A DNA stretch of 64,000 nucleotides from Mesorhizobium sp. Pch-S (GCF_004136315.1 NZ_CP029562.1:6223501-6287500), one strand, 5' to 3'. Shown: positions 18,345-28,617, counted from the stretch's first letter. Notes: generated from the letters alone by a model not told the origin. Program-made: numbers and translations.

Positions 18345-18361
18345 TGCTCAAAAATTGTGCA
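18345..18361 (+). promoter_or_regulatory. Candidate NtrC enhancer site upstream of glnB
   Basis: TGCTCAAAAATTGTGCA is a 17-bp palindrome in the TGC-N11-GCA format of NtrC sites. It lies 130 bp upstream of the sigma-54 promoter, a suitable enhancer distance. The inner bases deviate from the TGCACC/GGTGCA optimum. Confidence 0.5.
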
Positions 18362-18456
18362 ATAGTCGGAAATTCGGGAGGAGGAGCGACGAGCAGTACA
18401 ATCTACCCGCCACAGGAAGAACGGCGCAAACCTGTTGCGTCATGCGCTTTCCATGA

Positions 18457-18906
<450 letters not shown>

Positions 18907-18907
18907 C

Positions 18908-19022
18908 GCTAGAGCGTTTCCGTTTTTCACGGAAACGCGGAAACGCTCTAAGTTTTGTTTTCACCGCATTTTTGTAACGCCAAGTGATTCCACTTGGCTA
19001 CAAAATGCTCCAAGCGCTAGCG
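18908..19022. repeat. Two-hairpin palindromic element between glnB and glnA
   Basis: The element begins GCTAGAGCG and ends AAGCGCTAGCG. In the first half, CGTTTCCG (18915-18922) can pair with either of two tandem CGGAAACG copies (18930-18937 or 18938-18945), giving mutually exclusive hairpins. The second half is a long hairpin (about 18966-19008) with arms GCCAAGTG / CACTTGGC flanked by TTTTGTA / TACAAAA. The layout fits rhizobial dispersed intergenic repeats. As RNA it could set the glnB:glnA ratio. Confidence 0.6.
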
Positions 19023-19066
19023 TTTTTCAGTTTTCAAGTTTCAACGTCATCATACAGGAAAGAGAC

Positions 19067-20476
19067 ATGACGACAGCCAAAGACATCTTGAAGCAGATCA
19101 AGGACAACGACGTGAAATTCGTCGACCTGCGCTTCACCGACCCCAAGGGCAAGCTGCAGCACGTCACCATGGATGTGGCCGAAGTCGATGAAGACATGTT
19201 CGCCGACGGCGTCATGTTCGACGGCTCCTCGATCGGCGGCTGGAAGGCCATCAACGAGTCCGACATGGTGCTGATGCCGGATACCGACACAGTCCATATG
19301 GATCCGTTCTTCGCGCAGTCTACCATGGTCATCCTGTGCGACATCCTGGATCCGGTCTCCGGCGAATCCTACAACCGCGATCCGCGCGGCACCGCCAAGA
19401 AAGCCGAAGCCTACATGAAGGCAGAAGGCATCGGCGACACCATCTATGTCGGCCCGGAAGCCGAATTCTTCGTGTTCGACGACGTCAAGTACAAGGCCGA
19501 TCCGTACAACACCGGCTTCAAGCTGGATTCCTCGGAGCTGCCGTCCAACGACGACACCGACTATGAGACCGGCAACCTCGGCCACCGTCCGCGCGTCAAG
19601 GGTGGGTACTTCCCGGTTCCGCCGATCGACAGCTGCCAGGACATGCGCTCCGAGATGCTCACCGTGCTCACCGAAATGGGTGTGCGCGTTGAAAAGCATC
19701 ACCACGAAGTGGCTGCCGCCCAGCATGAGCTCGGCATCAAGTTCGACACCCTCGTGCGCAACGCCGACAAGATGCTGCTGTACAAGTACGTCGTGCATCA
19801 GGTTGCCAACGCCTATGGCAAGACGGCCACCTTCATGCCGAAGCCGATCTTCGGCGACAACGGCTCCGGCATGCATGTGCACATGTCGATCTGGAAGAAC
19901 GGCAAGCCGACTTTCGCCGGCAACGAATATGCCGGCCTGTCGGAGAACTGCCTGTACTTCATCGGCGGCGTCATCAAGCACGCCAAGGCAGTGAACGCCT
20001 TCACCAACCCGCTCACCAACTCCTACAAGCGTCTGGTGCCGGGTTATGAGGCTCCGGTGCTGCTCGCCTACTCGGCTCGCAACCGGTCGGCATCCTGCCG
20101 TATTCCATTCGGCAATTCGCCGAAGGCCAAGCGCGTCGAGGTCCGCTTCCCCGATCCGGGCGCAAACCCGTATCTCGGCTTCGCGGCGCTGCTGATGGCT
20201 GGTCTCGACGGCATCAAGAACAAGATCCATCCCGGTCAGCCGATGGACAAGGATCTGTACGACCTGCCGCCGAAGGAACTGAAGAAGATCCCGACCGTCT
20301 GCGGCAGCCTGCGCGAGGCCCTGCAGAGCCTCGACAAGGATCGCGGCTTCCTCAAGGCCGGCGGCGTCTTCGACGACGACCAGATCGACGCCTTCATCGA
20401 ATTGAAGATGGCCGAGGTGATGCGTTTCGAAATGACCCCGCATCCGGTCGAATTCGACATGTATTACTCGATCTAA
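19067..20476 (+). CDS. glnA: Glutamine synthetase type I
   Basis: A 469-residue GSI that makes glutamine from glutamate, ammonia and ATP in the cytoplasm as a dodecamer. Visible motifs are F-D-G-S-S-I-G-G-W, the ATP/metal region [29 protein letters not shown] and the glutamate-binding N-R-S-A-S-C-R-I-P. The adenylylation site is Tyr398 in D-K-D-L-Y-D-L-P-P, so GlnE control is expected. The ATG at 19067 follows an AGGAAAGAG site. It probably shares the nitrogen-regulated transcript of glnB. Confidence 0.98.
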   Translation: MTTAKDILKQIKDNDVKFVDLRFTDPKGKLQHVTMDVAEVDEDMFADGVMFDGSSIGGWKAINESDMVLMPDTDTVHMDPFFAQSTMVILCDILDPVSGESYNRDPRGTAKKAEAYMKAEGIGDTIYVGPEAEFFVFDDVKYKADPYNTGFKLDSSELPSNDDTDYETGNLGHRPRVKGGYFPVPPIDSCQDMRSEMLTVLTEMGVRVEKHHHEVAAAQHELGIKFDTLVRNADKMLLYKYVVHQVANAYGKTATFMPKPIFGDNGSGMHVHMSIWKNGKPTFAGNEYAGLSENCLYFIGGVIKHAKAVNAFTNPLTNSYKRLVPGYEAPVLLAYSARNRSASCRIPFGNSPKAKRVEVRFPDPGANPYLGFAALLMAGLDGIKNKIHPGQPMDKDLYDLPPKELKKIPTVCGSLREALQSLDKDRGFLKAGGVFDDDQIDAFIELKMAEVMRFEMTPHPVEFDMYYSI

Positions 20477-20500
20477 GCAGCTTCCATGACCTGACAAGAA

Positions 20501-20535
20501 GAACCCCGGTCGCAAGATCGGGGTTTTTCTTTTGG
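20501..20535 (+). terminator. Rho-independent terminator of glnA
   Basis: AACCCCG and CGGGGTT arms are followed by TTTTCTTTT, 25 bases after the glnA stop. Confidence 0.85.
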
Positions 20536-20670
20536 CAAACGGCCATGCGGAAGCGACAGCTGGTGCGTTTGATCAGCCGCTACTGGCATCGCCGGTCAGA
20601 GATCGCTGTCACCTCGTGATGAACGGTGCCTTCCCGCCGCGCAGCAGCAAGACCGAGGATTGCCGGTTGG

Positions 20671-20702
20671 CAAAAAAAGACCCCGGCCTCGCGGCCGGGG
20701 TT
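20671..20702 (-). terminator. Rho-independent terminator of the APC permease gene
   Basis: A perfect 8-bp GC stem (CCCCGGCC / GGCCGGGG) with a TCGC loop is followed on the minus strand by TCTTTTTTTG. It lies just beyond the permease stop. Confidence 0.88.
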
Positions 20703-20730
20703 ATTGCCGGACTTGTCGAAGGAGGACGAC

Positions 20731-22137
20731 TTACCCGGCAATCTCTTCGATCTCTTCAGGTGCATGCAGCGTCCAATCGGCGCGCCGCGCCAGGAACAGC
20801 ACATAATAGACTGCCGCCACGGCCACGATCGCGAGCGTCGCGAGCAGACTGGGCCTGCCGAAGGCAACGTCCAGCCAGTTTTGATAGGCTACGTAGACCA
20901 GCGCGACGAAGGCAAGGATCGGCGGCAGCGGGAACAGCGGCATGCGATAGTGCCCCTCCGAGGTCGTGCCGTTGCGGCGCCCGGCAACAGCCGCCAGGCA
21001 CAGCAGTGCGTAGATGACGACCAGCGACGTGCCGGACACCACCAGAAGCAGGCTGAGATCGATGAAACAGGCTGCGGCTGCGGCGATCGACACGACAATT
21101 GTGGCGATCCAGGGCGACGCGTAGGTCCCATGCACCGACGCAACCGCATTGTTGATCGGTCCGAACCAGGTTTTGTCACGACCGGACGAAAACAGAAGAC
21201 GAGATGCCTGCAGCACGATGGCTATCACCGCATTGAAGATCGCGATCGCTATCGCAAGGCTCACGACCACCGTCAGCGCGTGCCCGCCGCGCGCTTCAAG
21301 GAAATATTCGATCTTCGCTGGCGCGGCGAGCAAGGCGGTGAGATCGGGGGAGCCGAGCAGCACAGCGGTCAACGGAATCAGTTCCGCGGCGACCGTGATG
21401 ACGAGCGCCCACAGGACAACCTTGCCAATGCTGCGCTTGGCATCCTGTGTTTCCTCGCCGAAGTAAGCCGCTGCACCGTAGCCATTGTAGGCGAAGATGG
21501 CGACGGCGGTGGCGGCCAGGATCAGACCCGTTGAGGCTGGCACCAACGAATTGGTTGCGGCATCAAGAATCTGCGGCGAGGTGAACAGGCTGGAGAGTGG
21601 CCGCTCGATGTTGATGAAACCGAGCGCAACCAGGATCAGCAGGGCCAGCATCTCTATGCCGAGGAAAATGCCGGTGACAAAAGCATTAAGCTTGATGCGC
21701 AACGCTGCGACGATGCCTGCCAGGATGATCGTTGCCACCCCCACCCACTGCGCGTTGAGGTTGGGCAGGAGCACGCCAAGATAGGTTCCAACACCAAGCG
21801 CCACCACCGCGATGATCAGCACGATGGAAATGAAGACTAGAACCAGGGTGACAAATCCCCAGAAGCGACCGAGCGTGCGACCGATCATGGTGTATTCGCC
21901 ACCAGCTGTCGGATAGGCCGATGACAGTTCCGCATAAACGAAGGCCATGAACAGGCCGATGATCGCAGCAAAGAGAAATGACAGGAACGAACCCGTGCCG
22001 GCCAGTGCGATGACGCCGGGCACGATGATAAAAACCGATGACGCCGGCGTCACTGCCGACAGCACGATCATCAATGTGCCCAATCCGTTGAGTGCGCGAT
22101 CAAGCCCCCCGCTTGACGGCGATTCCTGTGATGGCAT
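20731..22137 (-). CDS. APC-superfamily amino acid permease
   Basis: A 468-residue inner-membrane transporter with about 12 hydrophobic segments. The N-terminal L-G-T-L-M-I-V-L-S-A-V-T-P-A-S-S and the Y-P-T-A-G-G-E-Y motif are characteristic of amino acid/polyamine permeases. The ATG at 22137, rather than the adjacent TTG, has a GGGAGGG ribosome-binding site at proper spacing. It is divergent from a TetR gene that heads an operon with a DmpA-type aminopeptidase, which suggests uptake of a peptide or amino acid derivative that the peptidase then processes. The substrate is not predictable. Confidence 0.85.
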   Translation of the reverse strand: MPSQESPSSGGLDRALNGLGTLMIVLSAVTPASSVFIIVPGVIALAGTGSFLSFLFAAIIGLFMAFVYAELSSAYPTAGGEYTMIGRTLGRFWGFVTLVLVFISIVLIIAVVALGVGTYLGVLLPNLNAQWVGVATIILAGIVAALRIKLNAFVTGIFLGIEMLALLILVALGFINIERPLSSLFTSPQILDAATNSLVPASTGLILAATAVAIFAYNGYGAAAYFGEETQDAKRSIGKVVLWALVITVAAELIPLTAVLLGSPDLTALLAAPAKIEYFLEARGGHALTVVVSLAIAIAIFNAVIAIVLQASRLLFSSGRDKTWFGPINNAVASVHGTYASPWIATIVVSIAAAAACFIDLSLLLVVSGTSLVVIYALLCLAAVAGRRNGTTSEGHYRMPLFPLPPILAFVALVYVAYQNWLDVAFGRPSLLATLAIVAVAAVYYVLFLARRADWTLHAPEEIEEIAG

Positions 22138-22153
22138 CAAGCCCTCCCATTTT

Positions 22154-22273
22154 GATATGATTAAAATATCGTTCCCATCAAAACGCTACGCCCGACTCGA
22201 CATTTCGTCAATGAACTTCCACTAAAATCGCTTGCAATGATCACAGCATCGATTTTAATTTTAACATCGTTAA
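22154..22273. promoter_or_regulatory. Divergent control region with two candidate operators
   Basis: An AT-rich stretch, unlike the surrounding DNA, between the APC permease and tetR. It holds GATAT-N7-ATATC at 22154-22170, near the permease start, and the perfect TTAAC-ATC-GTTAA at 22261-22273, touching the tetR ribosome-binding site. Both contain a TAAA/TTTTAA run before ATCGTT. They are plausible binding sites of the adjacent TetR protein, which would then control itself and the permease. Confidence 0.4.
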
Positions 22274-22282
22274 GGAGAAATC

Positions 22283-22885
22283 ATGAGCAGACCTGCTGCC
22301 CAGGCCGAACGTCGGCTCACCTTGATCAGCGCTGCCGAGACGATGATCGCCAGGCACGGCCTCGCCGGCGTGACCTTGCGCGCCGTCGCCAATGAAGCCG
22401 GCATGAGTTCGAGCGCCGCGCTGTATTACTATCCAGGCCTGAAAGACCTTCTGGACGACGTGCAGAAACAGGCCGTCGAGCGTTTCTGCACGCTGAGAGC
22501 CGTGGCGATCGCGCAGATTTCGGACCCGCGCGAACGCCTGAAGGCGATGATCCGCTCCGGCATACCTGACGACCCCAGCGACCGGCTTTGTCGGTTGCTG
22601 ATGGAACTCGGCGCCTATGCCCGTTCCGACGCCGCCTATGCCGCGCGTCACATCACGCTGTTCGAGCGGCAGGTCGCCATTTATGTCGGCATCCTCGAGG
22701 CTGGCGCCATCACCGGCACGTTCAAGCTTTCCGATGCCAGCGACACGCTGGCACGCAGCCTTGTCATTCTGGAGGACGGTCTCGGCCTACACCTTCTCAA
22801 CATCGTGCCCGCAGTCGACCATCCGACCGCGCTCCGCCTCCTTACCGCCTACGCCGAGACGGCAACCGGCTGCCGCCTCTCCTGA
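22283..22885 (+). CDS. TetR-family regulator of permease/peptidase locus
   Basis: A 200-residue protein. The N-terminal helix-turn-helix spans residues about 10-55, with L-R-A-V-A-N-E-A-G-M-S-S-S-A-A-L-Y-Y-Y as the recognition region. The remainder is helical, with no diagnostic ligand motif. AAGGAG lies 5 bases before the ATG. The aminopeptidase gene follows after 35 bp, probably on the same transcript, and the APC permease gene is divergent. The natural inference is local control of both. Confidence 0.82.
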   Translation: MSRPAAQAERRLTLISAAETMIARHGLAGVTLRAVANEAGMSSSAALYYYPGLKDLLDDVQKQAVERFCTLRAVAIAQISDPRERLKAMIRSGIPDDPSDRLCRLLMELGAYARSDAAYAARHITLFERQVAIYVGILEAGAITGTFKLSDASDTLARSLVILEDGLGLHLLNIVPAVDHPTALRLLTAYAETATGCRLS

Positions 22886-22920
22886 CCATTCTCCAACAGC
22901 CAACCTTCAAGGAAGATCGT

Positions 22921-24081
22921 ATGAGTGAGACCTCGCATGTCACGCCCGCAGGCAAACTGCGCGCCCGGGCGCTCGGCATCCCCTTCACCGGCAGCCCGGG
23001 TCGATTCAACGCGATCACCGATGTGCCGGAGGTCGAGGTCGGCTACACCACGCTGATATCCGGCGACGGCAACATGGAAATCGGCAAAGGGCCGGTGCGA
23101 ACAGGCGTCACCGCCATCCTGCCGCTCGGCCGCGAAGGTGCCGGCCAGGCGATCGCCGCCGGCTATCACTCCTTCAACGGCAATGGCGAGATGACCGGCG
23201 TGTCATGGCTGGAAGAGTCCGGCGCACTCAACATGCCGATCCTCATTTCCAACACACATGCAATCGGCCCCTGCCATCGTGGCACCATAGACTGGATGGT
23301 ACGAAACAAGCCGGAGGTTGCCAGCCAGTGGATGCTGCCGGTGGCAGCGGAGACCTGGGACGGCTACCTGAACGACATCAACGGCCCGCATGTCACCAGC
23401 GGCCATGCTATCGCGGCGCTCGATGCCGCAAGGAACGGCGCTATCGAGGAAGGTTCGGTCGGCGGCGGCACCGGCATGAACTGCTATGCCTTCAAAGGCG
23501 GCAACGGCACCGCTTCGCGCGTCGTGGATTACGGCCATCGCAGCTACACCGTTGGCGTCTTTCTGCAGACCAATTTCGGCTCCCGTAACGAACTCACCAT
23601 TGCCGGGGTGCCGCTGGGCGCGGAACTCTGCGACGACAACCCGATGGAGGCCTTTGCAGCCAGCCTGCCCGCGGGGGCCGGCTCCTGCATCGGTATCGTT
23701 GCCACCGATGCCCCCCTTCTGCCCGGCCAGTGCAAGGCACTCGCCAGGCGCGTACCCCTTGGGCTTGCCCGCACGGGAACTGCAGGTTCGCATTTCTCCG
23801 GCGACATCTTCCTTGCCTTCTCGACCGGCAATCGGGATGCACTGAACGGCCGCTTTCCGAGGGGCGAACCTGATGCCGGCACCTACAGCCACATGGATTT
23901 CATCCCCTGGGGCCGCATGGATGATTTCTACACCGCGGTGGTGCAGGCTGCCGAGGAAGCAGTGGTCAACGCGCTGGTCGCCAATGCCGAGATGGTTGGT
24001 CGCGATGGCCATCGCAGTCCCGCCCTGCCACACGATCGGGTCGTAAAGGCGCTCAAGGCGCGCGGCGCAATCGCAAGCTGA
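22921..24081 (+). CDS. DmpA-type P1-family aminopeptidase (self-processing)
   Basis: A 386-residue Ntn-like hydrolase of the P1 family (DmpA/BapA), whose members remove N-terminal D- or beta-amino acids from peptides or amides. The autocleavage site is visible as N-F-G/S-R-N-E-L-T-I-A-G, giving an alpha chain of about 220 residues and a beta chain that begins at Ser221, the nucleophile. The upstream G-S-V-G-G-G-T-G-M motif also fits. AAGGAAG precedes the ATG. There is no signal peptide, so it is cytoplasmic. With the neighbouring permease it would form an uptake-and-hydrolysis unit. Confidence 0.85.
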   Translation: MSETSHVTPAGKLRARALGIPFTGSPGRFNAITDVPEVEVGYTTLISGDGNMEIGKGPVRTGVTAILPLGREGAGQAIAAGYHSFNGNGEMTGVSWLEESGALNMPILISNTHAIGPCHRGTIDWMVRNKPEVASQWMLPVAAETWDGYLNDINGPHVTSGHAIAALDAARNGAIEEGSVGGGTGMNCYAFKGGNGTASRVVDYGHRSYTVGVFLQTNFGSRNELTIAGVPLGAELCDDNPMEAFAASLPAGAGSCIGIVATDAPLLPGQCKALARRVPLGLARTGTAGSHFSGDIFLAFSTGNRDALNGRFPRGEPDAGTYSHMDFIPWGRMDDFYTAVVQAAEEAVVNALVANAEMVGRDGHRSPALPHDRVVKALKARGAIAS

Positions 24082-24109
24082 CGGCTGATCCGTCCCCGTC
24101 CCCATGGCA

Positions 24110-24133
24110 GCGCGCCGGTCTTCGTCGGCGCGC
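24110..24133 (+). terminator. Hairpin downstream of the DmpA-type gene
   Basis: A perfect 8-bp stem (GCGCGCCG / CGGCGCGC) with an 8-base loop lies 28 bases after the stop. No U-tract. Confidence 0.4.
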
Positions 24134-24298
24134 CAGCCAGCGGCAAGCCCAAGCCGAAGGTCGAGCTTTCGCGACAAGCTTCCGGCATTCTGTTAGCATG
24201 CCCGCAGCAACACCCGCTTGATAATTTGAACTTAAAAGTTCCGGGAAGGGAATATTAGCTCTCCCGTGATAGGGTGAAGCCAGCTTGGGGACCATTCC

Positions 24299-25837
24299 AT
24301 GAACAAGAGCGATCCGGGCAGCCGCTTTTCAGCAGATGCGGTGCGCAAGTTCGAAGATCCGGACGCGGACAAGACGTCTTCCGCTGGCTTGAGCGAGCTT
24401 GCCCGTCAGGTGGCTGCGCAGTACCGCAGCGATACGATGTCGCCTGTCATGGTCATCGGCACGTTGCGGCTGATCGAATTTTCTTTGCTGTTCGTCTCCG
24501 GTATAGCCCTCTACGTCTTCTATGAAGGCTTTTTCCAGAACCTCGCCTGGCAATACACGCTGACTTTTGCCTCTGCCTCGTTGCTTGCAATCGTCCTCCT
24601 CGAGGTTGCCGACTGCTATCAAGTTCCCCGGCTGCTCAGGCCCGTCGCCAATTTGGGCCGCCTCCTGTCGGTCTGGGCCGGCACTTTCGCCGCGCTCGCC
24701 GTCGCCGCCTTCTTCCTCAAGATCTCAGAGGACTACTCGCGACTTCTGTTCGCCACGTGGTTCATCGTCGGCTTCGTGCTCACCTTCCTGATGCGACTGG
24801 TCACCGCACGCCTGTTGCGCCGCTGGGCGCGAGACGGACGTATGGAGCGCCGCGCCGTCATCGTCGGTGGCGGCAAAGCGGCAGAGACGCTTATCCGCTC
24901 GATCGAGAAGCAGCCGGACAACGATATCCGTATCTGCGGCATCTTCGACGACCGTGACGACAGCCGTTCGCCGCCGGTAGTTGCGGGCTACCCCAAGCTT
25001 GGCACCATCGCCGAACTGCTCGAATTCGCCCGCGTCGCCCGCATCGACATGCTGATCGTGTCATTGCCGATCTCGGCAGAGGCGCGCGTGCTGCAGCTTT
25101 TGAAGAAGCTCTGGGTGCTGCCGGTGGACATCCGCCTTTCCGCGCACAGCAACCAGCTGCAGTTCAGGCCACGCTCCTACTCATACATCGGCTCCGTGCC
25201 GATGCTCGATATTTTCGACAAGCCGATCAACGACTGGGATTCCGTCGCCAAGCGGGCCTTCGACATCATCTTCTCGATCCTCTTCATCGTCGCATTCTCG
25301 CCAGTCATGCTGGTGACAGCGATTGCCATCAAGCTCGACAGCAAGGGACCGGTGCTCTTCAAGCAGAAGCGCCACGGTTTCAACAACGAGGAGATCGTGG
25401 TCTACAAGTTCCGTTCCATGTACACGGACAAGTCCGATCCCAGCGCCAAGAAAACAGTCACCAAGAACGATCCGCGCGTAACCCGCGTCGGACGCTTCAT
25501 CCGCAAGACCTCGCTCGACGAGCTGCCGCAATTCTTCAATTCGCTGTTCGGCACGCTTTCGCTGGTCGGCCCACGGCCCCATGCTGTCGCGGCACAATCC
25601 CACAACCTTCTCTACAACGAAGTGGTCGACGGCTATTTCGCACGCCATCGCGTCAAGCCGGGAGTGACCGGCTGGGCGCAGATCAATGGCTGGCGTGGAG
25701 AGATGGACACCAACGACAAGATCCGCATGCGTACCGAGTATGATCTTTATTACATCGAAAACTGGTCGATGCTGTTCGACCTGAAGATCCTGCTGTTGAC
25801 GCCGGTACGCCTGCTCAACACGGAAAACGCCTATTGA
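24299..25837 (+). CDS. Undecaprenyl-phosphate sugar phosphotransferase (WcaJ-like)
   Basis: A 512-residue polyprenyl glycosylphosphotransferase that would start exopolysaccharide synthesis by putting a sugar-1-phosphate, probably glucose-1-P, on undecaprenyl phosphate. About five N-terminal membrane segments (residues 50-175) precede a Rossmann-like region (R-A-V-I-V-G-G-G-K-A-A-E-T). The C-terminal catalytic domain contains K-R-A-F-D-I-I-F-S, G-P-V-L-F-K-Q-K-R-H-G, Y-K-F-R-S-M, the R-K-T-S-L-D-E-L-P-Q core, L-V-G-P-R-P-H and K-P-G-V-T-G-W-A-Q. The stop overlaps the next start. Other exopolysaccharide genes are not nearby. Confidence 0.9.
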   Translation: MNKSDPGSRFSADAVRKFEDPDADKTSSAGLSELARQVAAQYRSDTMSPVMVIGTLRLIEFSLLFVSGIALYVFYEGFFQNLAWQYTLTFASASLLAIVLLEVADCYQVPRLLRPVANLGRLLSVWAGTFAALAVAAFFLKISEDYSRLLFATWFIVGFVLTFLMRLVTARLLRRWARDGRMERRAVIVGGGKAAETLIRSIEKQPDNDIRICGIFDDRDDSRSPPVVAGYPKLGTIAELLEFARVARIDMLIVSLPISAEARVLQLLKKLWVLPVDIRLSAHSNQLQFRPRSYSYIGSVPMLDIFDKPINDWDSVAKRAFDIIFSILFIVAFSPVMLVTAIAIKLDSKGPVLFKQKRHGFNNEEIVVYKFRSMYTDKSDPSAKKTVTKNDPRVTRVGRFIRKTSLDELPQFFNSLFGTLSLVGPRPHAVAAQSHNLLYNEVVDGYFARHRVKPGVTGWAQINGWRGEMDTNDKIRMRTEYDLYYIENWSMLFDLKILLLTPVRLLNTENAY

Positions 25838-27168
25838 ACACGCTGACCCATGAGCTGCCTTCGGGAGCAGTCAATGCCAAGCTGATCGCCCTGCTGTCGT
25901 CAGGGGCCATCATCCTCGGCATTCTGCTTTCTGGCTTTGTCATCGAGGAACCCGCTCCGTACGAGCTTTACATGGCCGCGCTGATCGGCGTGTGGGCGCT
26001 GTTCGGCCTGTACATCTCGCGACCGGTCGTGCCACTGCTCGTCCTGCTGGTGTCGATGAACATCGGCGGTATGATCGCCATGACGCAGATGGCGGACCTG
26101 TCATGGACGCCGCTTTATCTGGCCGTTTCGCTGTTTCTTGCCTTCACCGCCGTCTTCTTCGCTTCCGTGCTCGAACGAAAGCCCGACCTCTACAGGCTCA
26201 TTTTCCTGGCCTATGTGACCACTGCAGTCTTCACCTCGGTCCTCGGTATCGCCGGTTATTTCAAACTGTTTCCGGGAGCCGAAATCTTCACCAAATACGA
26301 GCGCGCGGCCGGCGCCTTCCAGGATCCGAACGTCTTTGGCCCGTTCCTTGTCCTGCCCGGCATCTACCTGTTCTACAGATTGCTGACCGGACCGGTACAG
26401 CGCATGCCCCTCATAGCGATACCGTTGCTGATCGTCGTCGGCGGAATTTTTCTGTCTTTCTCGCGCGGTGCCTGGGGCCTTTTCGGTGTGGCCGTCATCC
26501 TGCTGACCGGACTGGTGTTTCTGGAGAACACCAGCGGTCGCTTCCGCCTGCGCGTTGTGATCATGACCATTGCGGCGCTGGCACTGCTGATGGTTGCGAT
26601 GCTGGTGGTGCTGCAGATTCCGGGCGTGTCGGAGATGCTGACCACGCGCGCAAGGTTGGCGCAGGACTATGATTCGGCACGCCTCGGTCGGTTTGCCCGC
26701 TATGGGATCGGCTTCATGCTGGCCCTGGAGAAACCGTTTGGCATCGGCGCGCTGGTGTTCGGCAAGATCTATGGCGAAGACACCCATAACATCTGGCTGA
26801 AGACGCTGATGGATTATGGCTGGCTGGGTTTTGTGTCCTACCTGACGCTGACGATCTGGACGATCGCGGCTGGCTTCCGCCTGCTGCTGCGCAACAGGCC
26901 CTGGCAGCCTTATGTGCTGTGCGCCTATGTCGTCTATGTCGGCCATATCGGACTGGGCAGCGTGATCGATATCGATCACTGGCGCCATTTCTACCTGCTG
27001 CTGGGCATGGTCTGGGGTGGCATCGCGCTGGAATACCGTTATCAGCGCGGATTGATTACCTTGGCCGATGCTGGTCCCACGCTGCCGAGCCGCCAGCGGG
27101 GCACCGGACAAATGGCCCTCCCCGCAGTTCGCTCGGTGTCGCTGCTGTCCCTGGCACCCGCGAAGTAG
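25834..27168 (+). CDS. O-antigen ligase / Wzy-like polysaccharide polymerase
   Basis: A 444-residue polytopic membrane protein, with about 11-12 hydrophobic segments and the O-antigen-ligase (Wzy_C) domain. The key loop reads G-A-F-Q-D-P-N-V-F-G-P-F, and the large C-proximal periplasmic loop ends E-D-T-H-N-I-W-L-K. It uses a TTG start within the stop region of the sugar transferase gene (TTGA overlap), so translation is likely coupled. By context it polymerises or ligates the repeat unit begun by that transferase. Ligase versus polymerase cannot be decided. Confidence 0.8.
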   Translation: MNTLTHELPSGAVNAKLIALLSSGAIILGILLSGFVIEEPAPYELYMAALIGVWALFGLYISRPVVPLLVLLVSMNIGGMIAMTQMADLSWTPLYLAVSLFLAFTAVFFASVLERKPDLYRLIFLAYVTTAVFTSVLGIAGYFKLFPGAEIFTKYERAAGAFQDPNVFGPFLVLPGIYLFYRLLTGPVQRMPLIAIPLLIVVGGIFLSFSRGAWGLFGVAVILLTGLVFLENTSGRFRLRVVIMTIAALALLMVAMLVVLQIPGVSEMLTTRARLAQDYDSARLGRFARYGIGFMLALEKPFGIGALVFGKIYGEDTHNIWLKTLMDYGWLGFVSYLTLTIWTIAAGFRLLLRNRPWQPYVLCAYVVYVGHIGLGSVIDIDHWRHFYLLLGMVWGGIALEYRYQRGLITLADAGPTLPSRQRGTGQMALPAVRSVSLLSLAPAK

Positions 27169-27252
27169 AAAGCCGGAGAGCCAGCCCTTGCGGACACCGG
27201 TGATCGCCGATGCGAAAACCGGAAATGGGGTCAAGTCTATCTGTTGGAAAAA

Positions 27253-27329
<77 letters not shown>

Positions 27330-27456
27330 AGCCGGTCGCGATGTACGTGATACCCCTGCGCCGGTCAACCTGTTTCGCAAGCGATTTTGCGAGGCGACAG
27401 CCAGGCCTCTTCACAGGAACACTATCTGCCGACATCGCTGTCGATCCGGCAGACTG

Positions 27457-27996
27457 TCACCGCACCTGATCGAGCAGGCGCTTGCACTCCAGCAGGTCGA
27501 ACAGCGCCTCCTGCAACAATGCGCGATTGTCGCGCGAGAGCTTGCCGGAGCCGGCCTGCACGGGGCCCTCGTCGTCGGCCTTGCCGAGACCAAAGAAACG
27601 GCGATTTGGCTTGGCCGTTGGCTGGCCGACCAGCATCTCATCGTCGGTGCGCGGCTGCGCTGCCGGCGTCAGCGGCACTTCCTCGGCCTGCCGGCGCTGC
27701 GCGATCGCCTCGACGGCCGCGACGTCACCATGACCAACGGCGATCAGGAACTGGTTGCCGTTCTCGCGCAGCAGCTTCTGCACACCCTTGATGGTGTAGC
27801 CCTGGTCGTAGAGCATATGGCGGATGCCTTTGATCAGCTCGACATCCTGCGGCCGGTAATAACGACGGCCACCGCCGCGCTTCATCGGCTTGATCTGGTT
27901 GAAACGTGTTTCCCAGAAGCGCAACACATGCTGTGGCAGATCAAGGTCTTCGGCGACCTCGGAAATCGTGCGGAAGGCGTCGGGGCTCTTGTCCAT
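27457..27996 (-). CDS. MerR-family transcriptional regulator downstream of ihfA
   Basis: A 179-residue protein with an N-terminal MerR winged helix-turn-helix (residues 9-75: [37 protein letters not shown]). A less ordered middle and a helical C-terminus follow. No metal-binding cysteines are seen, so it is not a classical metal sensor. The plsX-fabH-ihfA-merR order is conserved in many alphaproteobacteria, and this member's target is generally unknown. Confidence 0.85.
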   Translation of the reverse strand: MDKSPDAFRTISEVAEDLDLPQHVLRFWETRFNQIKPMKRGGGRRYYRPQDVELIKGIRHMLYDQGYTIKGVQKLLRENGNQFLIAVGHGDVAAVEAIAQRRQAEEVPLTPAAQPRTDDEMLVGQPTAKPNRRFFGLGKADDEGPVQAGSGKLSRDNRALLQEALFDLLECKRLLDQVR

Positions 27997-28191
27997 GGGT
28001 GGATCCTCGCGCTGGGCATCGGATCGGACGCGTCGTCACGTGCGTTGGTCAATCCAATGCGCAAAGAACAGACGAACCGAAGATTCGACACTATCCCGTC
28101 GAATCGCGGTCCATTTCAGCGATTTATCACCCGACATTCAAGCCCGGCAGAAAGCCAGGGCCGGTTTTCAACCGCAGAGTCGGACTTTCGC

Positions 28192-28515
28192 CTATTTGCC
28201 TGATTTCGTCTTGCCGGCTTGATGAGAGCGCAGGATGCGGCTCTTCAGCACATTCGAGGCCTTGAAGGTCATCACCCGGCGGGGCAGGATGGGCACTTCC
28301 TCGCCTGTCTTGGGGTTGCGCCCGATACGCTCGTTCTTGGAACGGACATGGAAGGTGGCGAAGGATGACAGCTTGACCGTCTCGCCACGAACGATGGCCT
28401 CGCATATTTCGTCGAGCACCGCTTCGACCAGTTCGGCCGACTCTGTACGCGACAAACCGACCTTGCGATAAACGGCCTCAGCAAGGTCAGCACGTGTCAG
28501 TGTCTTTCCCCCCAT
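28192..28515 (-). CDS. ihfA: Integration host factor subunit alpha
   Basis: A 107-residue DNA-bending protein of the HU/IHF family that pairs with IHF-beta. [11 protein letters not shown] opens the dimer helices. [12 protein letters not shown] and the beta-arm [10 protein letters not shown], with its intercalating proline, are typical of the alpha subunit. The C-terminal tail is slightly longer than in E. coli and Lys-rich. IHF is needed for NtrC/sigma-54 promoters, such as the one upstream of glnB. Confidence 0.93.
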   Translation of the reverse strand: MGGKTLTRADLAEAVYRKVGLSRTESAELVEAVLDEICEAIVRGETVKLSSFATFHVRSKNERIGRNPKTGEEVPILPRRVMTFKASNVLKSRILRSHQAGKTKSGK

Positions 28516-28617
28516 CAGAGACCGTCCTATCAGCTTGTGCTCAAATGTATCGACTAAACGAGGCGGAGCCTAAGTAATTGACTCGACAAGGTCAAGAACC
28601 GAACCGTGCGGTTCGCT

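Noticed and set aside
19034..20515. 493-residue minus-strand open frame
   Set aside because: Antisense of glnA; length is due to high GC3 of that gene.
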